Assembly: GCF_023343835.1 (NCBI RefSeq)
Contig: NC_064439.1
Span: 40,293,508 to 40,357,507, forward strand
Length of the DNA stretch: 64,000 nt
Reading direction: 5' to 3'
From: Lagopus muta
Lineage: Eukaryota; Chordata; Aves; Galliformes; Phasianidae
A program made the position numbers and the translations under genes. Shown here one piece after another: positions 1 through 12,655 of this stretch; position 1 is the first letter of the stretch; every line of letters begins with the position of its first letter. The notes beneath the pieces are model-generated. The model was not told the origin of the DNA, made no database searches, and was given only the letters and a program-made list of their open reading frames with translations.

Positions 1-3000
1 CTGCCACTGAACTCAGCAGGCCTCTAGGATGCACTGGTGTGATGTTTGCTAAGTTCTTAGCACTGAAGGACAAAACCATTCCTCCGTTAGTCAGTATGCT
101 TCCGCTAAGGACAGTCTGATCTTGTATTTGAAAGATGGCAAGACTTGTGATGTTGTGAGTATAAGGGAAATGCAAAGACACAGCCCGAAGCAGCGATTGA
201 GCACCCGGTGGGAAGGCAAGGCCAACCCAGAGGAGCTCTGGTGCATGTAATGCAGCTGAGTGAGAGGAAGGGCAGAGCCAGCGTGCAGCCCTTTGCAGGC
301 CTGGTAAGAGTTGAGAGTGCGGGCAAGGCCATCTCTTGCTGGAGATCTCTGAAGCCTTCCCATGGTAAACAGCTCTTTTCCTTCAATTCCGTATTTGCGG
401 CTGCTGCTTTTGGGCTTGTTCTCGCTTACTGTTGCCAAAGTCTTTATTTTCCCATTATTATCATGGTACTTTCTTTACTTACTGTTACAGCATTACAAGT
501 GGGCAGTTGTTTCCTTGGTTTTGGTCAGAGCAGGGGATATTGAGCCCTTTTCTGCAGTCTGTCAGGGGTGTGAGCTTGTGAAAATGTTGCGGCTATTAAA
601 GGAAGCTTTGAAATGCTACGTTTCAGCATTTTTACCTTTGTAAAACAGTTATGAACGTAGTCAGCTCCTCATTAGGCAATAGTCATTTACCTTCCACCTC
701 TTGTCAGAGTTAAGAAGGGAAGCTGTGCTTGTCTTCTGTGGAAGACAGTTTGTCTTGGGCTCTGTCCCACTGATCCCTTGGGTGACTGCCCTGGAGACTG
801 AGTTAGAGTAGTCTTAAACAGGTAACCCACTCATCTGTTCCACTCTCTCCTATTAGATTCTACTTCTTTGTAATACTTCAAGAAGTAGATGGCTGAAGGT
901 GATAAAGTCTCCCTAGAATCTCCATACTGTGTTGACATTTTTCTGTGCTGCAATAAATAAGGCCATCAATGTTTAAAAGAGTTTAAATTCAAATGTCAAT
1001 GCAACATTGCCTTTTCCTAGCATAAATTGAATAAAAATGTCAAATTGAGAAGTCTGATGATTGTCTCAGATTCAAATGCGTCAAAATGTACATGCATGGT
1101 CTGACAGAGCTGTCCAAAAGTCGCTTGGCAGATGCCTGTGCACTTTGGCTTTAACTAAGGCATGTGCTGTTTGAGGCAGGTCCAAGCTCAAGAACTGTGG
1201 TACCTGCTTTAGGTGAGAATTTCTCCCGAGCTCTCAACTGACTTACAGTAATTTCAAACTAAATGGCAGAAGTAACGCTTCTTGTCTCTGTATCAATCCC
1301 TGGTCATCCAGTTGTGGAGTGAATGATGAATTTCAGAGTCCTGAGAAGCTGAAATCCTTAGAGTGCATAATTACAATGTCTGTAATTTACTTGCATTTTT
1401 ATCATGGAGAAAAATGTATGGCTTAGAGGTAGAGAGAAGTATAAATTTTGTAGATTAATGACAAATACCAAACTTTTTTTTTCTTCTTTCCTTGATGTGG
1501 AACATGAGGCATTTTGACAATAAACTATACCTGTCAGAACAGTGGCCTACGTGTAATGCTAGCAATCAGCTAAGAGGCCCTTCATAAGGCTTGGTATTAA
1601 TCACCCTGTCGATTAGAATTCTGTGGGCATCCTTCTTTCCAATTTTCACTTGGAATTTATTTCAGAGCACAGTCAAGGCTCTGCTGTTCATTACATTCAG
1701 CATTAGCTAATTTGGCTTTTGGCATCTCTTACCCCAGTTCCTATTAAACACTTTCCATAAATTGAGATAAGGGTTATGCCAAAACATTTGAGGATTATCA
1801 AATGGTTTCATAGAGATTGATGCATTATCATGCTGGTTTAAAGACTGTTGGGTTGCTGTAGAATTAACTATTAGCAAATACTTGAAAGTTCCAAGATAAA
1901 TTTTCACCTGCAGCATTTTTTCACATCTTTAGAATTGACAGCAGGAGGAAACAAATGAGAGAAAAGTTGTGTCTTAGAACACTTCTGAAAGGCTCATTTG
2001 TGTACTTTGCATTTTTATAGAAGTTTTTAGGAGACCTACCTCTTAACTATTCCCTAGGAGAAAATTGTGGAGGACTTTGTGCATCTAAATCTTCTCAATA
2101 AGGCTAATGAAACCAGATACCTCTTCAGATCAGTAGTGCCCGAATACAGTGGATAGCAGCTGTGGTTGAAACACGAGTAACTAATAATCTACAAATAAAT
2201 CAAAAATTCATGGTTTTGGAATTAATAGAAAATATGATGGTGCTATAAGAGGAAAAAAATTCATGACTACACAACTGATTGGATTACTTGTGCTTTCAAC
2301 TCCTCTAGGCTGTGCATTGACAGAATGTAGTTACTTAACAGATTGATGATTTATGTTGAAAGTTGTCTGGCTTAAATTTTCCTAAGGCTTTCAAATAACA
2401 GCACCGTGTTTAATAAAGCATACCGGGTTGCTTTACTTATTTTCCAGCTGGGCTCTTAGAGTATTGTAGAAGACAGTACAAAAATCCACAAGGGTAGAGA
2501 TCATTCCCCATTCCCTGTTCATGAGCTCTTTCACAAAGACATTACGTAGATGATGTCTGAAATGTCACCTTATTTTTCTTTTTTCTTTTTTTTTTTCATT
2601 TCCTTGCTTTGCTTTGGCTGTAACTTGCTGAAAATATGAAGGCGTAAGGCCAAGACTGGACTGCAAAGAGCTGTGTGTCAGTCCTGCTGGTGCAACAGGA
2701 ATGAAACAAATACTGATTCTCAGGGTGTAGCTTCATGCTTCTTAAATGATAGAAGCATGCCTCAAAGCGGTATGTCATGCCTGGTATCTTTTTCAGTGTA
2801 GAGTTGTACTTGTAAGGTTTTCTGCACTAATTAACAGGTGGGAAAATGTAAATATATGGGCGCTTTGCAAGGCAGCATCCTTTTTCACTGCAGGTTGAAA
2901 CTCTCCCTGCAGGACTTGAAGGAACTCATCAAGTGCAAGCGCGTGAGCATTGCCTGTCCTGAGCATGTTCCAGATGAGAGCTGAGATGGATGTCAGAGTG

Positions 3001-6000
3001 TCAGACCTAGAGAGCAAAAGGCATGAAGTCTGAGACAGAGTGACTACAACTTGTTCTCAGGGTCTCCCCTGAGTTTTGGCAGCAAGAAGGAGAAAGCTTA
3101 TACTTGCAATGATGCAGGAGGGATGGGTGATACTTGGTTAAGGATAAAAAGAAGGTGCATGCAAATCAGGACAGTTGTTTGGGTTGCAAAGATGTACATG
3201 TGTATGTTTGCGGTGGGAAAGACAGCCTCAAACTGAATGGGAGATGTGGAGAAACCTTGAAATAGAACCAGCATGAAATAACATCTTCCTTTTTTCTCAT
3301 TCTCGCCTCCCATATAATACTGATGTGAGGTTTTAAAAGCAGCAGGAGAAAGACTTTTCTTCAAGTCCTCTTGTGATCATTCTGCCCCGTTAGGGAGCTT
3401 CTACTGAAGCCAGTTCAGGCTGAATGGGAAGGAAAGTTTTTTTCTTTTTTTTTTTCCTCCAAGATTTTTCTTTTGTATATTGCAGAAATATGTTCTCGTA
3501 AATTTGTCTTATTGATTTTTAAGGACAATTTAATTTAGTAGAACTTCCTGTGCTTTATGGAAATTTTTCTTTGCCTGTGTTGGTCCAATGACAGGGTTAT
3601 TTTTCCTCTTCCTATTTTTCCTGCTCTCAGAAGGATACAAGACCCTCTCAGTTAAGCACTTGCCACAAAATGAGATAAGTTTATCCTTTGGTCTGTTCTT
3701 TGTCTTTGATCTTGGCTTAGTCTAATGTCAGAATACTGTGATCCAGAGTGCTAGCAAAGACTCTAGTGATTTCCCTGTGTTTGGCTCTGACAGCAACATG
3801 GTCCTGCAGTGGTGCTTTCTTTTCCCTTTGTGAAGGCGTTGTGCTTGTAACAGTGGAGAACTGAGGCTGAAAGTGGTGTGTTGGTTCTCACACAGAATGC
3901 CTTCTCTACATGCAGTGAGTAGTCAGTGACCGTCTTGTCTCTTAGTGCGTACTGGGCATAGATTGGACTATGTGCAGATTTCTGATTTTAATTGATTTTT
4001 TGAGAGTAAATATTAGATTCTGGAGAGAAAAAAAAAAAAGTAAAGGGATGTTGTTGGATTTTGTTACAAAATTTTCTTGAAGTATTTCCCAGCTGACTTT
4101 GCACTGCATTGAGTAACCAGCCATGCAACTACTGCTTTTGCTCTCTTTTTCCCTTTATTTTTTTCCTTTTCTTTTTCCTCCAGTTGAGTAGATTTTGACA
4201 GGACTCGCTGCAGTCAGACCACTGTAGAAATCAAATCAGCTCTTCAAAATTCCATGAATTTACCCCTAATTTGCATTTTCTGTTTTAGAAGAGAGAGGGT
4301 TGGGGACACATTGCTGCAAAACACAGCTGCTGCTCCTTCTCTTGTCAGTAGCTGTGCACAACAGAATAGTTCCTCCAGCTCTGGAAGCACGTGGCACAAG
4401 ACCACAGAGTTTGATGGCACTGAGTTTTCCAAGAGGGACAGACTCTTGCTGTTTCTCTCTGTGCCCATTTGGCAGATTGCAAAATGGGGGGGGTGGGGGC
4501 GGGGGGTGGACTTTGCTGCTGGCATCAGGGAGCTTACAGCTTGTGTTAATGTTATCCTGGGTTTTGCTCATAGTGAAATAGTCCTCTTGAAATTGTTATG
4601 AAGGGCATGTTCTTGGAAGCAGCGCTGGTTTCTGATGGCTGCAGTGAGAAATAGCAGTTGGCTTTGTGACCTGGTTTAAAAAGATGCCAAAATCAGCTCT
4701 GTGAAGTGATTTTAGTATTGGATGGATACATTTACACTAACTGTGTAACAACTTTGGATAAAATAGTGTTGTCTCCCTATCATACATCCATACGAGTATT
4801 AATACAACGTTTCACTATGAAGGATAATTTCGCTGTCTGTTCTGGTGATTTATTCTGTTCACATAAGGCATTTTTTCTTTAAAAGCAGATGGCTCCTTTT
4901 CCTGATCTGATTTATGGGAATTAATATATAACAGTATTAAAAAATCACTACAAAATAGGATGATAAAATGAATACAACTACTCATCTCCCTACTTTTTCT
5001 TCAGTTTCTCTTGGATAGCTACTTGCATTTCCTGTCAGTTAGCAATTCCAAAATGCAATAAAACCTGCTAATAAAAATAGGTATGTTTTCTTTTCAAGGC
5101 ATTGTATGAGTCCAGTGACCAACATTCTTAATTTCTGCCAGTCACCTTCCCAGTTTTATTCATTTTACTCCTACTTAGTAAGTAAGAACAGCAGGAGACA
5201 CTTTGGGAGTCTGTATATTTCTTAAAGATGTTACCAGATAACAGCTGCTGCTCTCTACTAAGTTCCACTTAGTTTGCTGAGGTCACAACCTTGTGCATTA
5301 AGACATCCCACTTAGTTCTGAGCAATTTATAACTAATAGAGCTTTGTCCATCTAATCCAATCATTTGGAGGGCACAGGACAAGCAAAATAAGAACTTTTC
5401 CCCATTTGTATTTCTACTGTGTGGCTTGAAGGCTTTCTGAATTGAAAGCTCTGCTTTTATATTTAGGGCTGTTTAAAGGCTATCAATTGTGCTAGAATGA
5501 AAATTGACTTTTCTGGCAGAGACTGTCAAAAGCTGCAGATAACAGGTACATTGCCAAAGCAAACCAAACAAACACACCAAAAAAGCTTTGGAGTACTGCT
5601 TTCTGGGCGTTGTTCAGTTGATAACACAGCAATGCTCTTCATATGCTGAAATAGATGAAAACACATTTTTTTTCTCCTATTTAAAAAAAAAAAAAGGAGT
5701 TTTTAAGGGTTAGCTGCAGCATTTTTGTTGGGAGACCATTAAGCTGAGTGGGGGAAGAAAACTTCTACGTGAGTAGAAGAGTGTTTTACTGTTGATGTGG
5801 CATTCTAAATAATATGGTATTACACATTGCATTACACAGCAGGCACTTTAAATGCTTCATTAACCTCTTAATCTGTGTTCAGGTTCTCACTGATGATGTA
5901 TTACTGTCCTGTGTATGTAAATGTATTATATACATATGTACATAAATCACTATGTACTGTGTGCTGTAATTCAGTTTCTGTGCACCATTTAAGAGCTACC

Positions 6001-6285
6001 AGTTTTACTGGAATAACAAATACAAAATTAAATTAGAAACTTAGAGAACGCAGTGAAAATAGCATTTCTTTAAAAACTAAACAATGTATGTTCATATTCA
6101 GATAGTGAATGAATGTAAACAGAAAAAACATGGAGTAGCTGAGGCTAGATGTGGTTATTGTATGTTATCTATGTACTTGTCACAATAAATGTTTTTACAT
6201 CTATTACAAACACTTCCAAAAATATGCACTTTGAGCTTCAAGCTCTGTGGAATAATATTTTTTCTATCTTTTTCTTTTTTTCCAG
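1..6285 (+). other. ANO10: Intron sequence of ANO10, upstream of the penultimate coding exon
   Basis: This stretch lies just upstream of a well-supported ANO10 exon and ends in a pyrimidine-rich tract and the acceptor TTTTTTTCCAG at 6275-6285. I found no anoctamin-like coding segment in it. The open frames present, up to about 115 codons, show no recognisable domain and no family-like composition. It is AT-rich, with T-rich runs near 2578-2597, 3438-3455 and 4143-4175, an A-run near 5684, and a G-rich run at 4486-4506. No CR1 fragment was recognised here. Confidence 0.8.
4486..4506 (+). repeat. G-tract run with G-quadruplex potential
   Basis: Eight G, then T, then five G, then C, then six G. 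The first run is long enough to supply two G-triplets, so the segment can meet the four-run quadruplex rule on the + strand, which would be the RNA strand of ANO10 pre-mRNA. Whether it folds is inference. The alternative is an unstable low-complexity tract with no role. Confidence 0.6.
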
Positions 6286-6402
6286 CACTTGCTACTAGCA
6301 ATAAAGTTTGTCATGGCATTTGTAATTCCTGATAAACCAAGAGAGATACAGATAAAGCTGGCCAAATTGGAATTTGAATCACTAGAGGCTCTCAAACAAC
6401 AG
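6286..6402 (+). CDS. ANO10: ANO10 penultimate coding exon (last TM helix and start of cytosolic tail)
   Basis: This 117-bp exon of 39 codons begins and ends in phase 0. It follows acceptor TTCCAG and precedes donor GTAAGA. Its product starts [18 protein letters not shown] and continues with a charged stretch ending [11 protein letters not shown]. The hydrophobic segment followed by the IPDKP turn and a basic amphipathic tail is the C-terminal signature of anoctamin-10 as I know it. Anoctamins (TMEM16) are dimeric membrane proteins with ten transmembrane helices that act as calcium-dependent lipid scramblases or channels. ANO10 sits largely in internal membranes and is linked in humans to recessive cerebellar ataxia. 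This exon supplies the end of the last helix. The next coding exon, 34.7 kb downstream, continues the frame exactly. Upstream exons lie outside the window. Confidence 0.93.
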
Positions 6403-6474
6403 GTAAGAACTACCGACCTATATAGAAGCTTTGGTGGCCTGAAGGAGAGCAAAATGAGAGAGATTCTGCTTTAG
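6403..6474 (+). other. ANO10: In-frame extension of the ANO10 exon into its intron, ending at TAG
   Basis: If the donor at 6403 is not used, the reading frame runs on for 23 codons, starting [14 protein letters not shown], to a TAG at 6472-6474. A canonical AATAAA lies at 6484-6489, 9 bases past that stop, with GT-rich sequence near 6541-6575. This is the layout expected of an intronic polyadenylation isoform with an alternative C-terminus. That such a transcript exists is inference. A short open frame next to a chance AATAAA is the alternative. Confidence 0.3.
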
Positions 6475-6483
6475 TTTTAGGTG

Positions 6484-6489
6484 AATAAA
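6484..6489 (+). terminator. ANO10: Candidate intronic polyadenylation signal of ANO10
   Basis: This is a canonical AATAAA 82 bases past the splice donor and just after the in-frame stop of the extended exon. GT-rich sequence starting about 50 bases downstream could serve as the downstream element. Not proven to be used. Confidence 0.3.
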
Positions 6490-9400
6490 TACATAAATCC
6501 TGGGATGCTGAGACTCCTTTAGTGCTGTATTAAGCATATCCTTTGTCTGTGTGCTCCAGGTGCTGCTGTGTAACCTCTGATCTGTGGTATTTGTGTAGAA
6601 CTGGAATGTCTAATGTAGAAGCTTGTGACAAAATGATCTCTTAGTTCTGGGCAAACCAAGTCTGAAAACAATGTCCTGCCTTTTCTAGTTATAAAAATCC
6701 AATTCTCGTGTGGTGGTGGAACATTGCTATTGAGGTCAGCAATGTCTTTCATAATCAGCCATAACAAATAAAATCTAGATTACGGTTGAATGTAATGCTT
6801 GACAGTTTTCTTTTGCCTTTTCTAGTACTTCGGTGTGAGGTTTCCAGGAGCTAGTCATGGATCTTCTGTGCTTTTTAGATGATATTAAAAGGAGCAGGGC
6901 CACAATTCAATTTCAGTTATTATTTCTCTGATTTCATTTTGTAAGCAGGCAAAACTAGGTCATCCACAGGAACCTTAAGCTCAAGTGAAGACAGTCACCT
7001 TTGATTATGACATTCCAACTGGAATATATACTGAGTCTCTTTCAACATGAGTATATATGTCAGCAGTCAGGGCTTAATCTGAATTTCAGTAAGAACCAGA
7101 AGCCTGGCAGTTTTCATCTATTACTTTCAGACTTCTTGCAGAATTCAGGAAGAATACTGGCTGGTTTTTAGGTGCCTCGGTAGGTACTTTAAACACAGAA
7201 AAAATCAGCAAACAGGAATACCTGTTTAAAACAACAGACATAAAAGTCTGAGGTAAATGTGCTGTGGTGTCATGTTGCTGAGAAAATGGTTTATATACTG
7301 TTCTGGAAGTGTGTAACACTCTTAATGCTATCCAGACTCACGTATCATTGTGTTTTTCCATGCAAGCTTTACATTAAAAAGTGATCTCTGCTCTTTTGTT
7401 TGTTTTTTTTTTTTCCAAAGCTTTTAGACCCCACTGTCTTGGGATATAGCTATTAGAAGGATGCTAACAATATCAGACTGTAAATCTCTAAGATGCCAAA
7501 ATAAATTATTAAGCTCTGTATGTAGTGTTTAGAGAGGGAACCTAATGCAGCTGCTTTGAGCTGTTGTATTGATTATGTTTGGGATCCTTAACTTTAGGCA
7601 GGGTGAGCACTTTCAGATTTTCATTAATGCTAAGATAATTGCTTTCTACTTGGTGTAGTTGAACTGTAACTGTTCTGTGTTCAAATCCTTACACAGACTC
7701 AGTGTCTCTTTGAAAAGGATTTCAGGGAGTACAGTGTTCCAGCTCACTGATAGAGACTAATGGTAATCATTAAAGCTTGTTAACTCCTATATGATGAAAA
7801 ATGCAGTAATTCAAAAACAACATCAACAAAACACCAACATTTTACATGGGAGTACGAGCACTGCTATTTCGAAGTTCTGTCCAAACTGTCGATAAGAAAG
7901 GTTTTTAGGTAGTTCTGAAATGCTTCTCTTAAACGTTTCTTCATGCGGTTTGTGTTGAGACTGTTGAATAGTTTGTAATAATTTGATTTATTTTGAAAAT
8001 ATTTTTGATACTTTCATTGTTTGTGGTCAGTGTCAGACAAAATCCTTGAAACTTTTTAATCAAAACTGGGGAATGTGCTCCACTGTGAACTTTGTTTCAG
8101 GTTTCCCACTTGACCTTCTGGCTGGTTATACTCCTACTTTTTGGGGGAGGGAAGGGTAAGGCAGAGAGTAAACTTAGCACTTCTGCAGCGGATTTGGGAG
8201 ACTGTGGTGTGAGATTGCTGGAAGAGGAGCAGGAGCAATCCTGATTGCAATCCCTAAAATTCTGTCTGCTGTTTTTGTCACTTGGAAGGAAGCTTGGATG
8301 CTGAGCTAGGAGAAATGGTCACCGTCAGCTACTGAGGTAAACATCCTGATCCCTCATTGTCATGGTTTTATGATTTTTGGTTATTGGTATTCCACATCAT
8401 AACATCACATAGTGCACTGGAAGGAAGCTAACTAACTCTAAAGGAGGGTTAGTTGCACAGGACCTTCTCCCTTCTCCCTGTCAAGTACATGCTTTACAGC
8501 TGTACTCAGTTCTGTTGCATCTATTTCTTGCAAGAGCAGAAGCATGCTATGTTATTTGGTCTAATTGCTATTTTAAGGAAGAGACCAAATAGTGGTGTGC
8601 TGCAAGCAGCAAGAGAACACTGGGTTCATTCTTGGGTGGTTCAGGAATGACCGTATTTGTAGGGTTAGTCTCAGTGCTGTAAAACTAGTATGAGAACTGT
8701 ACAGCTGGCATTTTTAGAGCAATGTTCTAGTAACATTGAAAGCTACATAAGTGTTTTGGCTTCTGGACAGGTTGAAGTTTAATGAGTAGACAAAAGAGTT
8801 CAGTGTACCCAGGCAAATCAAATGAGAAATAAATTGAAGCAGAATAATTGTTTGTGTCACTTTCATGCTCGGTTACTTTCTGAGCACGAAATACAGAAAG
8901 AACTCCGAAGTATCTTTTTCATATTGCTGTTTTTTCAGGAAAAAGTAATCTTTTAAATAGTGAAGAATGGTGTATCTTTTCACAAGGTGAAAGCAGCTAC
9001 TGCTCAGTTCTGAAAGCTTTTTTATGCAGTGTCTTCCATGGCGGTCATACCACCTGCTTATAACTGAATCTCCACAAGCAGTTACTTCAGTGCTTTAGAA
9101 TGTGTTTGTAGTGCTCCTAATGATTTCCAACATAACAAATAATAACAACATTTCTAAAGCAAGGGTAGGTGTGTGACGTTCACTAAGATTTCCCCAGCAG
9201 TGTCATCCCTTTCTTGAAAGTGAGCCTGGTGGTCTCAGTCCCCTTTCCAGGAAATACAAAATCCGGAAGAAATTGTGACTGATCACAGCATCATCTCTGA
9301 CCAGAGACTTCTTTAAAACATGACAGTGCATGAACTAGCTTTTTTGTTTGGAAGGGATGATGAGAGAATAGGCGGGGGCCTGCTGTCTGCCTAGGTGCAG

Positions 9401-12400
9401 CTGTATGGAGTGCCTCAGCTTTACCACCCTGCTTTTACAGGTATTCTGGCATGTGAGAGTTACTATTCTCTCCAATAAAAATTGCATTTTCAATGCTTTA
9501 CCTTTGCAATTCATTGCACTGTGGCAGCTCTACTAACTGCTGAGTGTTCTTGTTGACAGCAGTGGCTAGACCTTGCTGTTTCCCCTGGGAAAGGTTCACA
9601 TGTGCTAATCACATCTTTTCTCAAGGGAATACACCAAAGTTGAAAGTGCTGGCCCTCTGTCCACTGGCCTTAAGCTTCTGTGAGCACAGCTTTCTGTAGC
9701 TCAGAACAAACCACAGAAATACTGCTAACTTAGATGTTTCCCAGTGCAAGAAGACCCTTATGCTTGCCTGTTGTACCTCTTCAGAAAGCTGTTCTGGCAG
9801 AGGTTTTCCACTTTAGTAAGCGTCATAAGCATGTCGTGTCTCAGAATGAGGCTGTGGCTGTGATGGTCCAGCAGAGCTGCTTGAACTGTCAGTGAGCCAC
9901 AGAAATGTCCTTTTTTTTTTCTGGGAGGAGGAGAATGGGAACCATTTTTAATCCTTAACACTGGGAGAGTGCGAGTTGTGAGTGCTAAACATCCTGCTAT
10001 TTTATTCTGCAAAATGGGAACTGGAGGCAGTTTTTTTTGTAAGGCAGCAACAAACTCAATGGATGACTGCCTCATTCAGTGTTACGGTTACTGGAATTAG
10101 AGGGCTCAGAAAAGGATGATCTGTAGCTTCAGGACTGCCCTCAAAACGCTGCTGATCCAAAAAGCAGAAGCTTGTTCTGCGCTTCTTGGCACTGCTGAGC
10201 GAACACAAGCAGTCAGTCAGGAGAGGTGGCTGAAAAGAGTTCATTCAGATCGTCAAGAGTTTGGAAGGCACCTATCAGAAAGCCTGTCGGAAAGCCTGAT
10301 GAAGTTTTGGGTAAAATGGTGGATTTGATGAACTCAAGTTAAAACAGAATGAAATGGGATGAAATGAAACACCTGCTTTATGTTTTTTGACCAAAAAGTA
10401 AAACAACAAAGCCAGCCTTAAAAATGGTATTTTTTGAAGAAATGGAGCCTCACTTTTTCCAGCTTTGTGACTGCTTTCTTTTAAAGGCCCCACTGGTTTT
10501 TGCAACCAAATGTAACTTACAGTGGATGTGAAAATAGAACTGTTACTAATAATTGTTGTTTGCTGGTTTGGGTTTGTTTTTTTTTTAGAGCCTGAACTTG
10601 TTAATTTAACTTTGCAAATGCAATTTTTCCCTAGTGAGTAGTCAGAATGCCTCCAAACATTTCTTAATGTGCCATTTGCATGTGTTTGGTAGCTGCAGGG
10701 ATATAATGCAAATGTAATGCAAGATTAATTATATTTTCATACACAGCTCTTTAAACACTGGAAGTCTTACACCCTACAGGAGTGCGAGCTGTATTCAAAC
10801 AATTTTGGCAATGTATCTATGTTTTGAATATCAATACCTTAGTGCTGGTCTTTTCTTTGGAAAATAGTTTTAATATCAAAGTGTCAGCAAAACCAGAATG
10901 GTGGTCCTTGAAAGAGAATAATACAAAATCAGAAGTCCATAATTAATTTGGGACAAGAAGTTTTTGTGTTCTCTGTTACGGCTTTTCAGCTAGAAGTGAA
11001 ATTGTACCAAGTCCTCCTGGTTCTGAGCTTCTCTAGCTTCATCTTTTCCAACAAATCCCTTCATTGTCTGTGACTGTTGCCAAGGGTGAAACTGTCCATT
11101 TGGTTCTGTAACAGTTAAGTCACTCTGGAAAGGTGGCTCACTTGAGTTTTTCAAGTCTCAGCTAGAGCCTGGTGCTGGAATGAGTATCAATCACTTCAGT
11201 TATCTCTTTTTGCCTGTCAGCCCAGATCATTGCAAGGTGTGATCTCAACAAGGAAACCTGGAGTAAGGGGATAGGATAAATCTAGGTTAAGGTTGTTCCT
11301 GCTGAAAGCCTGATGTAACCGCAGCATTCTTGTAGTTTCTGAACCCAGAGGGGTTCCCAATTATATGTGAACTGGCTTGAATACAAGGGAAGAGGTTTTT
11401 CCATTTTCCATATAAATGAGAGTGCATGGTGAGATTTGATTTCAAGAACTCTGTTAACCAGTTTTCTAAAGGACGTTCACGTGTCTGCAGTTGCAGGCTT
11501 TTCAATAATGGATGTACCATATATTGAGAAGGCAAAGGAGTACAGCAAGAGACAAAATGAAATCTCGTGTCAAAATTTCAGATTTTCTTTTTGAGACTAG
11601 CTGGAAAGCAGTCCACAGAATTCCTTAAAGAGAGGGAAGGGAAAGGGTGTCAGTGTGTTGCTAGTGGTGGCACTTGCTCTATGACAGTCTTTGCACATGC
11701 TGTACAGACTGATCATGGCAGCTCTAAGAGGAAGTTTCAAATATGATGGATATTGCCAATGCAGCCATTGGATTTTATTCATTTTGAACACTGGGTATCT
11801 CTGTGTTTGCTGGTGGGGCCTTGAGTATTTATAGTTTTTGTTGCATGAAAAATAGCACTCTGATCTGTATCTGCCACCTCAATGTGGTGGCTAATAGGTA
11901 TGCCAAGTAGGCAAGACTTTTCTATGTATGCATTGACTTTGTTCTGAAGTGGAACGTATTTTCTCATCTGAATAGCATAAGAAGAATAGCATTATATTGT
12001 ATGTGTAAATTTTGTTTTGATTGCATAATCCCCATGAATAATAAGTTATATATATGACTTAAGTTGCATGTATTTTGTATGTGTGAGCTGTCCTTAAGCA
12101 GATATTTTTTCAGACTTTCAACGTGGGTTCTTTGTAAAGGTGTTTAAATGGACCATTGCTTTTCTCACCTTCTGGAATCTAATTCTGTACCTTCCCCCAG
12201 CACCTGAAAGTTTGTGTAGTTGAAAATACATTGAGAGAGATGATTTTCAGATGACAAGATGAAGGTGAGCAGTTATATTCATTCTGTATTTCCCCATTTT
12301 GCAGTTTATTTTGTTGGCATAAGCATATAGGTTAGAGGGTGCTGTGTTTGAACAGGTAGGCCATCCATAACTTTTTTTAAGTTGTGCCATACATGTGCAA

Positions 12401-12530
12401 AACAACCAGGCATAAAAAATATCAAGTACATTAAGCCATCTCATCTAGTTGAGTTAGGTGGAATTGTTGCTTGCTATTCTCCAGTGCTAGACAAAAACAA
12501 CAAAAATAAGGTTGCCTTGCAAGAGCTCTC

Positions 12531-12655
12531 AGGCTTTGAAAGCCTCTGACTCTTGAGGTGTCCTACTGGGACACCTGCCTACTAAGCCATGCAAAGGGCT
12601 GGCCCTTAGTCAAATTACTGTCCCATAGCAGCTACTCAGGTCCCATAGCTGAGTA
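12531..12655. repeat. Cluster of three short perfect inverted repeats
   Basis: Three hairpin-capable pairs fall within 125 bp. AGGCTTT at 12531 pairs with AAAGCCT at 12539. AGGTGTCC at 12556 pairs with GGACACCT at 12569. TACTCAG at 12633 pairs with CTGAGTA at 12649. The sequence GTCCCATAGC also occurs there twice in direct orientation. No known RNA family was recognised, and the function is unknown. Confidence 0.5.

Noticed and set aside
208..643. Overlapping + strand frames of 111 and 93 codons, considered as an upstream ANO10 exon
   Set aside because: Translation shows no anoctamin-like sequence, and the donor-like GGTAAGAG at 303 does not end a family-like segment in phase 0.
4244..4601. 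Open frames on both strands around the G-rich run
   Set aside because: Frames overlap on both strands in the same GC-richer patch and none shows a recognisable product. This is chance openness.
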